64,000 nucleotides of DNA from the NCBI GenBank assembly GCA_945861715.1, contig CAMAVK010000002.1, forward strand, positions 74,440 to 138,439. Direction: 5' to 3'. A model generated the notes under the pieces. It saw only the letters and a program-made list of their open reading frames with translations, had not been told where the DNA came from and ran no database searches. The stretch's first letter is position 1. Each line of letters starts with the position of its first letter. Below, piece after piece: positions 26,676-34,820 of this stretch. This DNA comes from Candidatus Woesearchaeota archaeon (GTDB lineage Archaea > Nanobdellota > Nanobdellia > Woesearchaeales > GW2011-AR9). Made by a program: the position numbers and the translations under genes.

Positions 26676-27551
26676 TTAAAAGCGTCCTGTTGAACCGCCG
26701 CCACCAAAACTTCCACCACCACTAAATCCTCCACCACTTCCCCCGCCTCCGAAATTTCCACCGAAACCTCCACCGCCTAGTCCTCCTCTGCCATTTCCAC
26801 CACTAAATAGGGTGGCTGCTGCTATTGCTGCATTTACATATTGGTTGTTTGAGTATTGCGAACCCTTCTTTTTTGGAATGATAGATGCGATAACCATGAA
26901 GATGATCCAGATGAATCCAATCCATAGTATGTAGGTTGCTAGGTGTTTTGAGGGTGAAGCTAGTATGTCCTCTGTTGAAGTTAATTCTTGTGCATTTGGT
27001 TCTTGGTTTGTTGGGTTTATTACTTGGTCTATGGCGTTAATTGTTTTGCTTAAGCCATCATAATACTGGTCATTTGCGAAGTCTGGCTCTAAGGATGTTC
27101 GTCCAATTCGTCCTATTTTTGCGTCGTTGAAAATTGATTCTAAACCCCGCCCTACTTCAAATCGGTAGAGTCCGTCTTCGAGGCTGATGAGGAGGAGAAG
27201 GCCGTTGTTTTTGTCTGTATTGCCGAGATGGCCTTGTGCTAGGGTGAGTGATACTTGATTTATGTCTGAACCGTTTAGTGAGGGGATAGTAACGAGTGAA
27301 AATTGAATGTTTTCTTTTGCGTTTAGTTCTTGGATTTGGGTTGTGAGGAGATCTATTTCTTCTGTGCTTAGGAGATGAGCGTAATCGTTTATTTCGTTTG
27401 TTATAAGGTATTCAGCTTTGACTTGTGGTATGGTGATGAATAGGGTGATGGTAGTTAGAATTAATAATAGCAATAGGTTTTTTTGGTTTTTGGATTTATT
27501 TGGGTACTTGATTCTTTGGTACATGTGCTTATTTTGATTGCTGATATTCAT
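26676..27551 (-). CDS. TPM-domain membrane protein (YgcG-like)
   Basis: 291 residues. N-terminal signal or anchor (LLLLLILTTITLFI), TPM domain at about 48-165 (NDYAHLLSTEEIDLLTTQIQ, LVTIPSL, NNGLLLLISLEDGLYRFEVG), a second membrane segment near 200-222, then a Gly-rich tail (GGGG and GGGSF repeats). This is the YgcG arrangement, partner of LemA. Glycine-rich tails of this family are exposed and low complexity. Function uncertain; membrane or surface quality control is one idea. Confidence 0.88.
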   Translation of the reverse strand: MNISNQNKHMYQRIKYPNKSKNQKNLLLLLILTTITLFITIPQVKAEYLITNEINDYAHLLSTEEIDLLTTQIQELNAKENIQFSLVTIPSLNGSDINQVSLTLAQGHLGNTDKNNGLLLLISLEDGLYRFEVGRGLESIFNDAKIGRIGRTSLEPDFANDQYYDGLSKTINAIDQVINPTNQEPNAQELTSTEDILASPSKHLATYILWIGFIWIIFMVIASIIPKKKGSQYSNNQYVNAAIAAATLFSGGNGRGGLGGGGFGGNFGGGGSGGGFSGGGSFGGGGSTGRF

Positions 27552-27624
27552 GGGTGGATGGTCATTGTTTCTCTTTATTAGTACTCACATAACTTTATTA
27601 GGGTTGCTGCCGTGTTTTACTCTT

Positions 27625-28098
27625 ATGGGACCCGTTCAACCTGGTGCGATGCAAGTAGATCAAGGTGCTTTTGATCCTTCAAAAATGTATGTGTGGGTAA
27701 AAGGGCTTGAAGGTAAAATTAATTCTCTTGTGCGAGAGGTTGATTTAGTCAAAAATGATCTTATCCGAAAAAATTCTTCGCTTGGAAAAGAGGTGAAGGC
27801 ACTTAATGATGAGGTGCTTGAGTTGAAGAGGCAGCAGAATCAGTTTGCACAAAAAATGGATCTTATTATTAAGGAGCTCAAGCAAACGGCAGGAAATGAG
27901 GAAGTGCAAGTAATAAAGAAATATGTTGAGTTGTGGAACCCTTTATCTTTTGTAACACAACGGGATTTAGAGCGAACTGTTGATGCTCGGGTTGTTGTTT
28001 GCGCTGATACTATTAAGAAAAATGCTCTTTTTTCTCCTGGTGTTGGTAGTGGTGGTGTCGTATCACAAAGTAATGGGGGTGGAAGCAGTGCCAAGTAA
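27625..28098 (+). CDS. Coiled-coil protein near pilus genes
   Basis: 157 residues from the ATG at 27625. An earlier in-frame ATG at 27538 would add a hydrophobic helix but overlaps the divergent TPM gene start, and ACTTTATTAGG about 30 bp before 27625 supports the later start. Residues 25-90 form a coiled coil (GLEGKINSLVREVDLVKNDL, VKALNDEVLELKRQQNQF). The C-terminus is Gly/Ser-rich. It overlaps the next gene by 26 bp, so the two are co-translated. Confidence 0.65.
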   Translation: MGPVQPGAMQVDQGAFDPSKMYVWVKGLEGKINSLVREVDLVKNDLIRKNSSLGKEVKALNDEVLELKRQQNQFAQKMDLIIKELKQTAGNEEVQVIKKYVELWNPLSFVTQRDLERTVDARVVVCADTIKKNALFSPGVGSGGVVSQSNGGGSSAK

Positions 28099-28708
28099 TG
28101 TTCCTTTAGAAGAGGTTAAGAAGTTACGCTCTCTTGGTCTTACCGACACTCTTATAGTGGATGAGCTTGGAAAAAAAGGGTTTAATTCTACGCAGGTTAC
28201 GGTTGCTTTGGCTCAACTTGAGGAAGGTGGGGCGAGTGGTCCAAGGGGTGCTCAGGGTGCTCCTGTTGGTGGTAATAATAATTCACAATCATTTGATTCG
28301 TTTCCTGCGCCGCCGAGTGCGGTAATGCGAGGGGCGGGTAGTGGCGGAGGTATTAGTATGGTAGGCGGTCAGGATGCAATGTATTCACGGTTTGAAGAGA
28401 TAGCAGAAAATATTATTGATGCGAAATGGGATGAACTTATTTCAGAAGTGAAGAAAATTGTTGAGTGGAAACAGCAAGTAGAAGAACGGTTACAACGCGC
28501 AGAAGGTGATCTTGCACATCTAAAGGATGATTTTAAGACACTTCATCAAGGGGTCTTAGGTAAACTTGATGAGTATGATGGACGTATGCGAGATGTTGGT
28601 ACAGATTTGAAAGCAGTTGGGAAAGTGTTTAAGGATGTTATTCCACAGTTTGTTGAGAATGTTAAAGAGTTGAATGCTATTTCAAAGGATATGAAGGGGA
28701 AGCAGTAG
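28073..28708 (+). CDS. Coiled-coil protein with UBA-like N-terminal segment
   Basis: 211 residues from ATG 28073; a GTG at 28088, behind GGGGGTGG, is the alternative. Residues 8-45 (VKKLRSLGLTDTLIVDELGK, FNSTQVTVALAQL) look like a short three-helix module, similar to the tail of the protein at 53125. A Gly-rich linker follows. The C-terminal 105 residues are a long coiled coil (FEEIAENIIDAKWDELISEV, QVEERLQRAEGDLAHLKDD). The layout is reminiscent of ArlC/D/E-type cytosolic scaffold proteins of archaella, which is only an inference. Confidence 0.6.
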   Translation: MGVEAVPSNVPLEEVKKLRSLGLTDTLIVDELGKKGFNSTQVTVALAQLEEGGASGPRGAQGAPVGGNNNSQSFDSFPAPPSAVMRGAGSGGGISMVGGQDAMYSRFEEIAENIIDAKWDELISEVKKIVEWKQQVEERLQRAEGDLAHLKDDFKTLHQGVLGKLDEYDGRMRDVGTDLKAVGKVFKDVIPQFVENVKELNAISKDMKGKQ

Positions 28709-28757
28709 TTTTTTTCTTAATACTCATTTAAAGGTTGAGTTATTTTTTTGTGATTTT

Positions 28758-29501
28758 TTATCCACTTCCGCCGTCAACTTTGATGGTTGTTCCTGTTATA
28801 AAACTTGCATCGTCTGAAGCTAGGAATAAGACTACTCTGGCAATTTCATTTGGTTCTCCAAATCTTTTCATGTGAATTTGATCTGTTTCTTCTTTGATTA
28901 CTTCTTTTGGAAGGTCTTTGTTCATATCTGTATTAATCCAGCCTGGAGCAATGCTATTGACTTGGATGTTCCATGGGGCAAGTTCTTTTGCAAGATTTCT
29001 CGTTAGTATGATTGCACCTGCTTTTGCTGCATCATAATCTGGAGTACTGGTGCTGAATGTATCGAGCCCATTGGTTGAGGTGATGTTGATGATTTTGCCT
29101 GCATTTTGTTTTTTCATTTCTATGCTTGCATATTTTGAGCAAAGAAATATGCTGATGAGGTTTACCCCAAGAATCTTGTGCCACTCTTCTGCGTTTCTCT
29201 CAAAAAATGGTTTGTCGTATACTAACCCCGCATTATTCACTAGGATATTGATTGTACCAAATTCTTTTTTTGCTTTTTGAAACATGGATTGGACTTCTTT
29301 TTCATTTGAGACGTCTGCTTGGATTGCGATAGCTTGTTGGCTAATGTTTTTTATTTCTTTGACTACTTCTTCCGCTTCTTTTTTGGATTTAGAATAGTTG
29401 ATTATTACTTTTGCTCCTTCTTTTGCGAATTCTATTGCAGTTGCTCTTCCTATTCCTCTGCTGGAACCTGTTATAAGAACTACTTTATTTTCGAATCTCA
29501 T
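28758..29501 (-). CDS. Short-chain dehydrogenase/reductase (FabG-like)
   Basis: 247 residues from the ATG at 29501; a GTG at 29516 directly after the stop of the upstream gene is the alternative. Rossmann motif TGSSRGIGRA, NNAG at 87-90, catalytic Ser in NITST, and YDAAKAG giving the YxxxK pair. The end GTTIKVDGG is standard. NAD(P)H-dependent reductase; closest to 3-oxoacyl-ACP reductases or glucose dehydrogenase-like SDRs. Immediately follows a membrane-protein gene, an odd partner suggesting a shared transcript only. Confidence 0.9.
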   Translation of the reverse strand: MRFENKVVLITGSSRGIGRATAIEFAKEGAKVIINYSKSKKEAEEVVKEIKNISQQAIAIQADVSNEKEVQSMFQKAKKEFGTINILVNNAGLVYDKPFFERNAEEWHKILGVNLISIFLCSKYASIEMKKQNAGKIINITSTNGLDTFSTSTPDYDAAKAGAIILTRNLAKELAPWNIQVNSIAPGWINTDMNKDLPKEVIKEETDQIHMKRFGEPNEIARVVLFLASDDASFITGTTIKVDGGSG

Positions 29502-29516
29502 CTTTGTCGTTGTCAC

Positions 29517-30140
29517 TTATCCGGTTAATAAAGCTATTGCAAAGATGGCAATTCCGAAGAGAACAATCATAGCCAATACTTTTGGATGGAATAATGTTGC
29601 GTAGATGTTGTTGTTGAAGTTGGTATCTTCAGTCACCGTCTGGCCGTTGACATTGGAGTTGCTATAATTTTGATTAGAATTTGTATAGGTTGCTCCTTGG
29701 TACGTATTGATGTTGCCGTTTGAGTTACTATTTACTCCTTGGCTTTGATCAAGTAATGATTGTCCTAACACATTGCCAAAGCCAGCCACTATTATTACTA
29801 GTCCAATACCAATGATTGTCCAATAGAGACTTTTATCTTGCATGGCGGATTTAATTGTTGCTGCATCAGCTCCAAACATTTGAAATATTAAGAGCATTAA
29901 GAGGAAGAAAATAATTGCTACTACAAACCAAGGAATGATGTAATTAATTACTGCTACGGCGGTACTTGAGAGCATGAACATGGTCGCCATGGCAAAGGCA
30001 ATGATTGCGTTGATTAGTTTTGCATCGTTGCCAATTGCTTTGGTTTTTTCGAGTATTGCCCAAGTAACTGCAAATACAAAAAGCCAGGCGTATACTATAT
30101 CGAATGATCTGATTAGCCCGATATCGAGTATAGTTGCCAT
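29517..30140 (-). CDS. Membrane protein, paralog family member 1
   Basis: 207 residues, about five membrane helices. The first helix carries VYAWLFVFAVTWAILEKTKAIG, which matches the sibling proteins at 30226 and 31147 (LPFLLVF, FAILEKT, ILG). An Asn/Ser/Gln-rich loop at about 125-175 lies between helices 4 and 5. Start ATG at 30140. It ends immediately before the SDR gene. Role unknown; the nearness to pilus ATPase genes suggests a part of an envelope machine. Confidence 0.7.
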   Translation of the reverse strand: MATILDIGLIRSFDIVYAWLFVFAVTWAILEKTKAIGNDAKLINAIIAFAMATMFMLSSTAVAVINYIIPWFVVAIIFFLLMLLIFQMFGADAATIKSAMQDKSLYWTIIGIGLVIIVAGFGNVLGQSLLDQSQGVNSNSNGNINTYQGATYTNSNQNYSNSNVNGQTVTEDTNFNNNIYATLFHPKVLAMIVLFGIAIFAIALLTG

Positions 30141-30225
30141 GGTTGTTGTTTTTTTGATTTGTTTTTTTATTGATCTTGTGCTGATTTTGTTTGGTTTATT
30201 TATTGCAACGGTTTAGGAAAAGAAT

Positions 30226-30807
30226 TTATTTCTTTTCTACCATTGTTTTGAGTTCTTTCCAAATGTTTCCGAATGCTCCTGTTGTGTTCGCTGCTTTAGG
30301 TTCACTGGTTATGAAGTATACTATTGCTCCGAATACGACAAGGACAATCATTAATTGTGTTGTATCTGGTGTCCACCAACTAAAGGCATCCCACGGACCG
30401 CTCCAAATTTTTAATGATGCGCCAAATATGTAAAAGACAAAGCCGATTGCAAGTAGGGCGATTATTGGGGCGGCTGCAGAGGTGAATGAAGTTCCAAAGA
30501 TTCCAAGTAAGAGGAGTAACATAACGGATGCAATTGCTACAAGCGAGATACTTGGTAGAGATTCATTCATAACTGCTACCGGGTCGTAACCTAATGGGTA
30601 TAATCCCATCACGTGAGGGACTACAAAGCTCATCGCGAGTACTAATGCTACTACTGCGTGATATTTTTTACCAGCGCTATCCTTTCCGAGAATTTGCGAT
30701 TTTTGAAGTACGGCAAAACTGATTACATACACTAATAAAAATGGAAGCAAAAAGTCGAGTACTCCGTATTGTTGGAAAATGTAAGTTAAATCGTTGAAGC
30801 CAGCCAT
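30226..30807 (-). CDS. Membrane protein, paralog family member 2
   Basis: 193 residues, about five membrane helices. N-terminal YGVLDFLLPFLLVYVISFAV then LQKSQILGKD aligns with the paralogs on either side. The C-terminus is a short Lys-rich cytosolic tail (KELKTMVEKK). An intergenic inverted-repeat element lies just upstream. Function unknown. Confidence 0.7.
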   Translation of the reverse strand: MAGFNDLTYIFQQYGVLDFLLPFLLVYVISFAVLQKSQILGKDSAGKKYHAVVALVLAMSFVVPHVMGLYPLGYDPVAVMNESLPSISLVAIASVMLLLLLGIFGTSFTSAAAPIIALLAIGFVFYIFGASLKIWSGPWDAFSWWTPDTTQLMIVLVVFGAIVYFITSEPKAANTTGAFGNIWKELKTMVEKK

Positions 30808-30835
30808 GATATATCCCTCTTTTTTTGATCTATAG

Positions 30836-30993
30836 TGAAATTCCCAATTATTCGCACTCCAGTCATCGAGTCACTTCGCGTTGCTCCGTTCGTGTCTTGC
30901 TTAGCAGCAAGCTTCGTTCGGGTCTGCTCTCACTGTCGTTCGGGACGTTCCTGTAGGGACGTTACCGGAGGGCAAGTTTTGTTGGGAATTTCA
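30836..30993. repeat. Inverted-repeat-bounded GC-rich element (MITE-like or repeat)
   Basis: A perfect 12-bp inverted repeat, TGAAATTCCCAA (30836-30847) and TTGGGAATTTCA (30982-30993), bounds 134 bp of unusually GC-rich sequence packed with CGTTCG/GGGACG words and small hairpins (CTTGCTTAGCAGCAAG). Base composition differs from the AT-rich surroundings. The 64-codon frame across it looks accidental. It may be a small mobile element or a dispersed intergenic repeat; it lies between two genes transcribed leftwards. Confidence 0.65.
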
Positions 30994-31100
30994 AACATAA
31001 CACCTTTCATTTTTTGTTCGATTTCTTAGGAAAGGCGTTATATGTTACTTGAATTTTTGCTTTATTTACTTTTGCAGTGAATACGGTATTATTTCATATT

Positions 31101-31120
31101 TGTATCATTTTTTTGATACA
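31101..31120. repeat. Hairpin TGTATCA/TGATACA
   Basis: A perfect 7-bp inverted repeat with a T6 loop in the gap between the second and third paralogous membrane-protein genes, 27 bp past the stop codon of the third. It may be a transcript end or a binding site. Confidence 0.4.
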
Positions 31121-31146
31121 TTTCTTTGTGTGGTTATTTTGTCTCT

Positions 31147-31710
31147 TTATTTACTTAACGATACGGGTTTTTCTTTGCTTGGTTCTTTGATGATGAAGTA
31201 GATGAATCCTATCAAAATAGCAAAGAAGAATATTGACGCGGCAGAATCAGCATTCCAATAGCTGATTAACCAGGAAATGTAGGTAAGCCATCCCATGGCG
31301 TTAAGGAAAATAAGTACTAATCCAATAAATGATAGGATAACAAAAATTTTTGTAAAGGTTGGATGGTCTCTTGTGAAATTGAATTCTCCTTCTTTGTAGA
31401 ATACTCCTACCATCATGAGGAAACAGACAGATAGAACGATTATAAGACTCACGTTGGCCATAACTTGACTAATAATTGATACTATTTGAACGGAGGCTAT
31501 CACAAAGAAGGCAATTGATAAGGCAACTATAGTGTTAAGATTCTTTTTTGGTAAAATTACTTTGTTTATTTCTTCGGTGCCTAGAATTCTGGTTTTTTCA
31601 AGTATAGCAAAAATGAGGGTAAAGACGAGTAAAAATGGTAGTATAATATCATATACTCCGAGGGCCGCCATAAAATCTATTACACCACGAAATGCACTTG
31701 GTTCAACCAT
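31147..31710 (-). CDS. Membrane protein, paralog family member 3
   Basis: 187 residues, about five membrane helices. N-terminal VYDIILPFLLVFTLIFAILE then KTRILG is the best copy of the family signature. A loop (YKEGEFNFTRDHPTF) separates helices 3 and 4. The end is a basic tail (KEPSKEKPVSLSK). It is first in the direction of transcription of the three paralogs. Confidence 0.7.
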   Translation of the reverse strand: MVEPSAFRGVIDFMAALGVYDIILPFLLVFTLIFAILEKTRILGTEEINKVILPKKNLNTIVALSIAFFVIASVQIVSIISQVMANVSLIIVLSVCFLMMVGVFYKEGEFNFTRDHPTFTKIFVILSFIGLVLIFLNAMGWLTYISWLISYWNADSAASIFFFAILIGFIYFIIKEPSKEKPVSLSK

Positions 31711-32176
31711 CTATTTACCTCTATACCTGAGAGGAATATAAATTTTGAGACTATTTAAATGTTTCTTTGAAGTGTATATTCCTGTGGGGGTATTTTATAG
31801 AAGATAATAAGGGTGGATATGTTGAGTAGGAAAATCAGTTTGGTGAGAGTTTGTTTGTTGGATCTTTGTTATCTGCTAAGGTGTTCCTGATGGGTGTTAT
31901 TGTTGCTGGTGGTAATTGATTCAATTTGTAAGGTTATCTTTTGGTTTACTTTTGGTTTACTTTTGGTTATCTGTCTATCTTAGACTAGAGTTTTGGCTAA
32001 TCATGTTGACGACAGTTTTAAATATTAGTTGGGGCATGTTTAGTAGGTAACATTATATTTGTTTTACTCGAGAATTAGTATTACAAATTTATTAATCCTC
32101 ATTGGGAATGCTTTGTTGGTTAGAGTTTCGGTTTAAGGGGATAATTCAAGTTGTTGTTATAAAAGGGGTGGAATAC
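31711..32176. other. Intergenic gap between divergent genes
   Basis: No gene seen. It holds an 11-bp tandem repeat, CTTTTGGTTTA, in about three copies at 31938-31969, two AT-rich stretches that could be TATA boxes (about 32020 and 32070), and just before the next gene TTGTTATAAAAG and the GGGGTG ribosome site. Confidence 0.5.
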
Positions 32177-33592
32177 GTGCGCAATCGAATTTTTTTGGTC
32201 TTAGTCATTTTCTTACTTACTGCTGCTATGGGAATTGCGGCTGTTGAGTCTACCGTTATTGAGAATAAAATTTCTTTTGGTAAGGAAGCGACTTATAAAT
32301 TTATGATTAAGAATACAGCAACCACCACACAACAATATACGGTCTTTTCTCTTCAATCAGGTCAGGGGTGGAACGTGGCACCGGTTCCTTTAACTGATCG
32401 TGTTTTTAGTGTGGCTGCAGGTCAGACTAAGACTATTATTGTTTCTGCACGTCCTATACGTGAGTTACCTGTCGGAATTTATTATTTGCCTGTTTCAGTT
32501 GATGGAGATTTGGGTGATAGTTATTCTGAGTCACTCAAAGTGTATTTAGGAAAGACTGCGCTTGAGACGTATTCACCAAGTATTGCTGCTACTATTAATG
32601 TTAATGATCACATGACTCCTGGGGTAGCACAAAGTGTTACTTTGTTTTTAGAAAATAAAAATCGGTTAGATCTTGGTGGTTTAACAGTTAAAATGTCTGG
32701 TGATCTTGATGTTTTTAACCATGAGGTTACTATTGATTTACCATCTCTTTCTCGTAAGACGGTGGAGTTTACTGTGCAGCCAGATCGGTTTGCGCAACCG
32801 AAGGAATATGTATTGAAATTTGATTTTATTAAAGATGGTAAGATTGCAAAAACTATGGATCAAAAAGTTACTATCGAAACAGTTGCATCTCCATTTGCGG
32901 TTGTTGCTTCGTCTGAAACGGTGTGGGGTAGGAAGTTAGGTGTCTTGTCTCTCACTAATAATGGTAATGTTCGTAATGAACAACAAGTGTTGTATCCTGT
33001 TTCTTGGTTTGGTTCACTTTTGGTTGAGGGTGGTACTCCTGTTGTTGTGGCCGCCGATGGTTCTCGAAATATGGCGTTTACGTTATCTTTGTCTCCAGGT
33101 GAGTCGGCTGAAGTGTCTTATGTACTTAATTATCGGTGGGCCATGTATGGTTTGATTTTCCTTGTGCTACTTGTTGGTTTTATTTGGTTTATTCAGTCTC
33201 CATTGCGGATGAAAAAAAGGGCGGTTACAACTCAAACCGATGAAGATGGTGCTCTTGCTGAATTAAAAGTAACTATTGAAGTTGAAAATAAGACGGACAA
33301 ACCGGTTCGTCATATTACTATTACGGATACTGTTCCAGGCATTGTATCGGTTGAGAAAATTTCAGAGATGGGCACACTACGTCCGCTTGAGATTCGTCAT
33401 CAAGGTGGTAAAACAAAGATTGTGTGGCTCATTGCTGAACTTGATGCTCGAGAAGATCGTTTGATTACCTATAAGGTTCGCTCAAAGTTGAATATTTTGG
33501 GTGCCTTAGGTCTTCCACGTGCACAGGCAGAATTTAAACAAGGTAAGGGGATGCGTCGTAAGGCATATTCAAATTCGTTTACGATACGGTAG
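32177..33592 (+). CDS. Exported protein with CARDB/NEW3-like and DUF11-like domains
   Basis: 471 residues from the GTG at 32177, preceded by GGGGTG six bases upstream. Signal peptide (IFLVLVIFLLTAAMGIAA) then Ig-like beta domains (residues 20-335), with phrases typical of such folds (IKNTATTTQQYTVFSL, LPVGIYYLPVSV). A membrane helix lies near 337-357, followed by a basic stop (RMKKR). The last 110 residues (KVTIEVENKTDKPVRHITI, DTVPGIVSVEKI) look like a DUF11-type beta domain, which by topology would sit in the cytosol unless the signal peptide is uncleaved. Confidence 0.72.
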   Translation: MRNRIFLVLVIFLLTAAMGIAAVESTVIENKISFGKEATYKFMIKNTATTTQQYTVFSLQSGQGWNVAPVPLTDRVFSVAAGQTKTIIVSARPIRELPVGIYYLPVSVDGDLGDSYSESLKVYLGKTALETYSPSIAATINVNDHMTPGVAQSVTLFLENKNRLDLGGLTVKMSGDLDVFNHEVTIDLPSLSRKTVEFTVQPDRFAQPKEYVLKFDFIKDGKIAKTMDQKVTIETVASPFAVVASSETVWGRKLGVLSLTNNGNVRNEQQVLYPVSWFGSLLVEGGTPVVVAADGSRNMAFTLSLSPGESAEVSYVLNYRWAMYGLIFLVLLVGFIWFIQSPLRMKKRAVTTQTDEDGALAELKVTIEVENKTDKPVRHITITDTVPGIVSVEKISEMGTLRPLEIRHQGGKTKIVWLIAELDAREDRLITYKVRSKLNILGALGLPRAQAEFKQGKGMRRKAYSNSFTIR

Positions 33593-33599
33593 GGGACTT

Positions 33600-33701
33600 G
33601 TACGGTTTATACTGAAAGACCGAAATAATCGTACTAAATTGTTCCGTCTTTCAAATAATACTGTGCGGCTATAATTATGAAAATATAGGACGCACAGTAT
33701 A
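33600..33701. ncRNA. Two successive hairpins, candidate structured RNA or terminators
   Basis: TGAAAGAC (33613-33620) pairs with GTCTTTCA (33646-33653). A second, very strong hairpin has ATACTGTGCG (33658-33667) with CGCACAGTAT (33691-33700) and an inner CTATA/TATAG. A further GTACG/CGTAC pair (33600-33604/33630-33634) can compete with the first. They lie just after the stop of the exported protein, so a 3' UTR or processing element is also possible. Confidence 0.45.
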
Positions 33702-33867
33702 CAACCTTGTTTTCTTATTGTTTTTATCTTTTTTTATTCGTGATATTATATAAATGGTTGTTTGATTGTGGTTCTGCGGGGTATATGTTTCATTATGTGG
33801 GTGGTGAGGAGTTAGCGTCGTAGTGGGCTTGTTGTTGCTCTTCGAATTAGACTATTGGATGATAAAA

Positions 33868-33880
33868 ACATTTATATATC
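33868..33880 (+). promoter_or_regulatory. TATA box for sepF
   Basis: AACATTTATATATC lies about 65-75 bp before the sepF start. Transcription would begin near 33900 and leave a leader of about 45 bases with a GAGGGTG ribosome site. Confidence 0.6.
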
Positions 33881-33942
33881 AGCGACAATTCAATTTTCTA
33901 AAAAAGAAACGTCCACAAATATGACGAAGAGAGGGTGTGAAA

Positions 33943-34347
33943 ATGAAAGATTTTTTCTTACAATTAAAAGAGAAGTTAATTGGTCCTGGTGATAATGCTG
34001 AGCCTGAGACTCCAGAAGATTTTGTTGAAGTTGCATCATCAACACAAGGTAAAGAAGAAAAAGCACGAGTTATTGTTCGACCTTTTGTGATGGAAGATTT
34101 TGAAGATATTAAAGAAGTTCTTGATGTTTTACGAGAAGGTAATACTATTGCCCTGGTTAATATTAAACCTTTAAAGGATAAGGATCTTGTTGAGCTTAAG
34201 AGAGCTATTTCAAAGCTTCGAAAGACTTGCGAAGCAATTGATGGTGATATTGCAGGATTTGGGGAGGATTATGTTGTAGCTGTTCCTTATTTTGCGCGAA
34301 TTCATCGAAGTGGTGGAGCATCTAAACCAGCTCCGTCTGATCAATAA
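33943..34347 (+). CDS. sepF: SepF-like cell division protein
   Basis: 134 residues from the ATG at 33943, behind GAGGGTG. The first 14 residues form an amphipathic helix (MKDFFLQLKEKLIG) suited to membrane binding. After a linker, the SepF domain spans about 44-122 (ARVIVRPFVMEDFEDIKEVL, NTIALVNIKPL, CEAIDGDIAGFGEDYVVAVP). Archaeal SepF anchors FtsZ to the membrane at the division site. No ftsZ is in the window. Confidence 0.88.
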   Translation: MKDFFLQLKEKLIGPGDNAEPETPEDFVEVASSTQGKEEKARVIVRPFVMEDFEDIKEVLDVLREGNTIALVNIKPLKDKDLVELKRAISKLRKTCEAIDGDIAGFGEDYVVAVPYFARIHRSGGASKPAPSDQ

Positions 34348-34820
34348 ATTTTTTATTTTTTCTTCTTTTTTAGTGTTTTTTCTTTCGGTGTGTTTGACTT
34401 TTTTGTTTGAGATGTGAGTTAATGGTTGTTTATATGTGAGTTTGGTTGTTTTAATCTTCTTGTTTGCTAGTGATCTGTGTATATTTTTTGGTCGTGTTTT
34501 GTTCGGAGTTTTGCATGATTGGATGAAGTAATTAGACGGGGGTATGATGGCCTGGAATGGGTTGTAGGACAAGTGTGGGGGTTGAATAAAAATGGTTATT
34601 GTATGATGGTGGTTATTGTATGAGGGTGGTCATCGTATGGGGGTGGTTGTTAATTATGATTTGAAGAGAATTAATTTGGTGGTAGGGATTAAAGAGAGTA
34701 AAAGAGTATTGTTGTCATCCTCATAAAGAAAAGAGAATGGATGTAATCTATAAGTTAATCTATAAGTTATGTTTCTTTCTCTATTTGGTACGAGTTTTTT
34801 ATGTGTGTTTATGGATTTGT
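34348..34820. other. Gene-free gap with tandem repeat
   Basis: No convincing gene. The frame on the minus strand across 34210-34572 overlaps sepF and has no start signal. The main structure is the 17-bp tandem repeat at 34593-34652. Confidence 0.5.
34593..34652. repeat. 17-bp tandem repeat, 3.5 copies
   Basis: Units TGGTTATTGTATGATGG start at 34593, 34610, 34627 and 34644, with drift (TCATCGTATGGGGG in the third). It lies downstream of both flanking genes, which converge here. Confidence 0.85.

Noticed and set aside
30835-31029. 64-codon plus-strand frame across the inverted-repeat element
   Set aside because: It begins inside the 12-bp inverted repeat and reads through hairpin-rich DNA; no ribosome site and no protein-like pattern.
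34210-34572. 120-codon minus-strand frame over the sepF 3' end
   Set aside because: Overlaps the well-supported sepF gene, has no promoter or ribosome site, and its composition is that of a shadow frame (Lys/Asn-rich, no domain).
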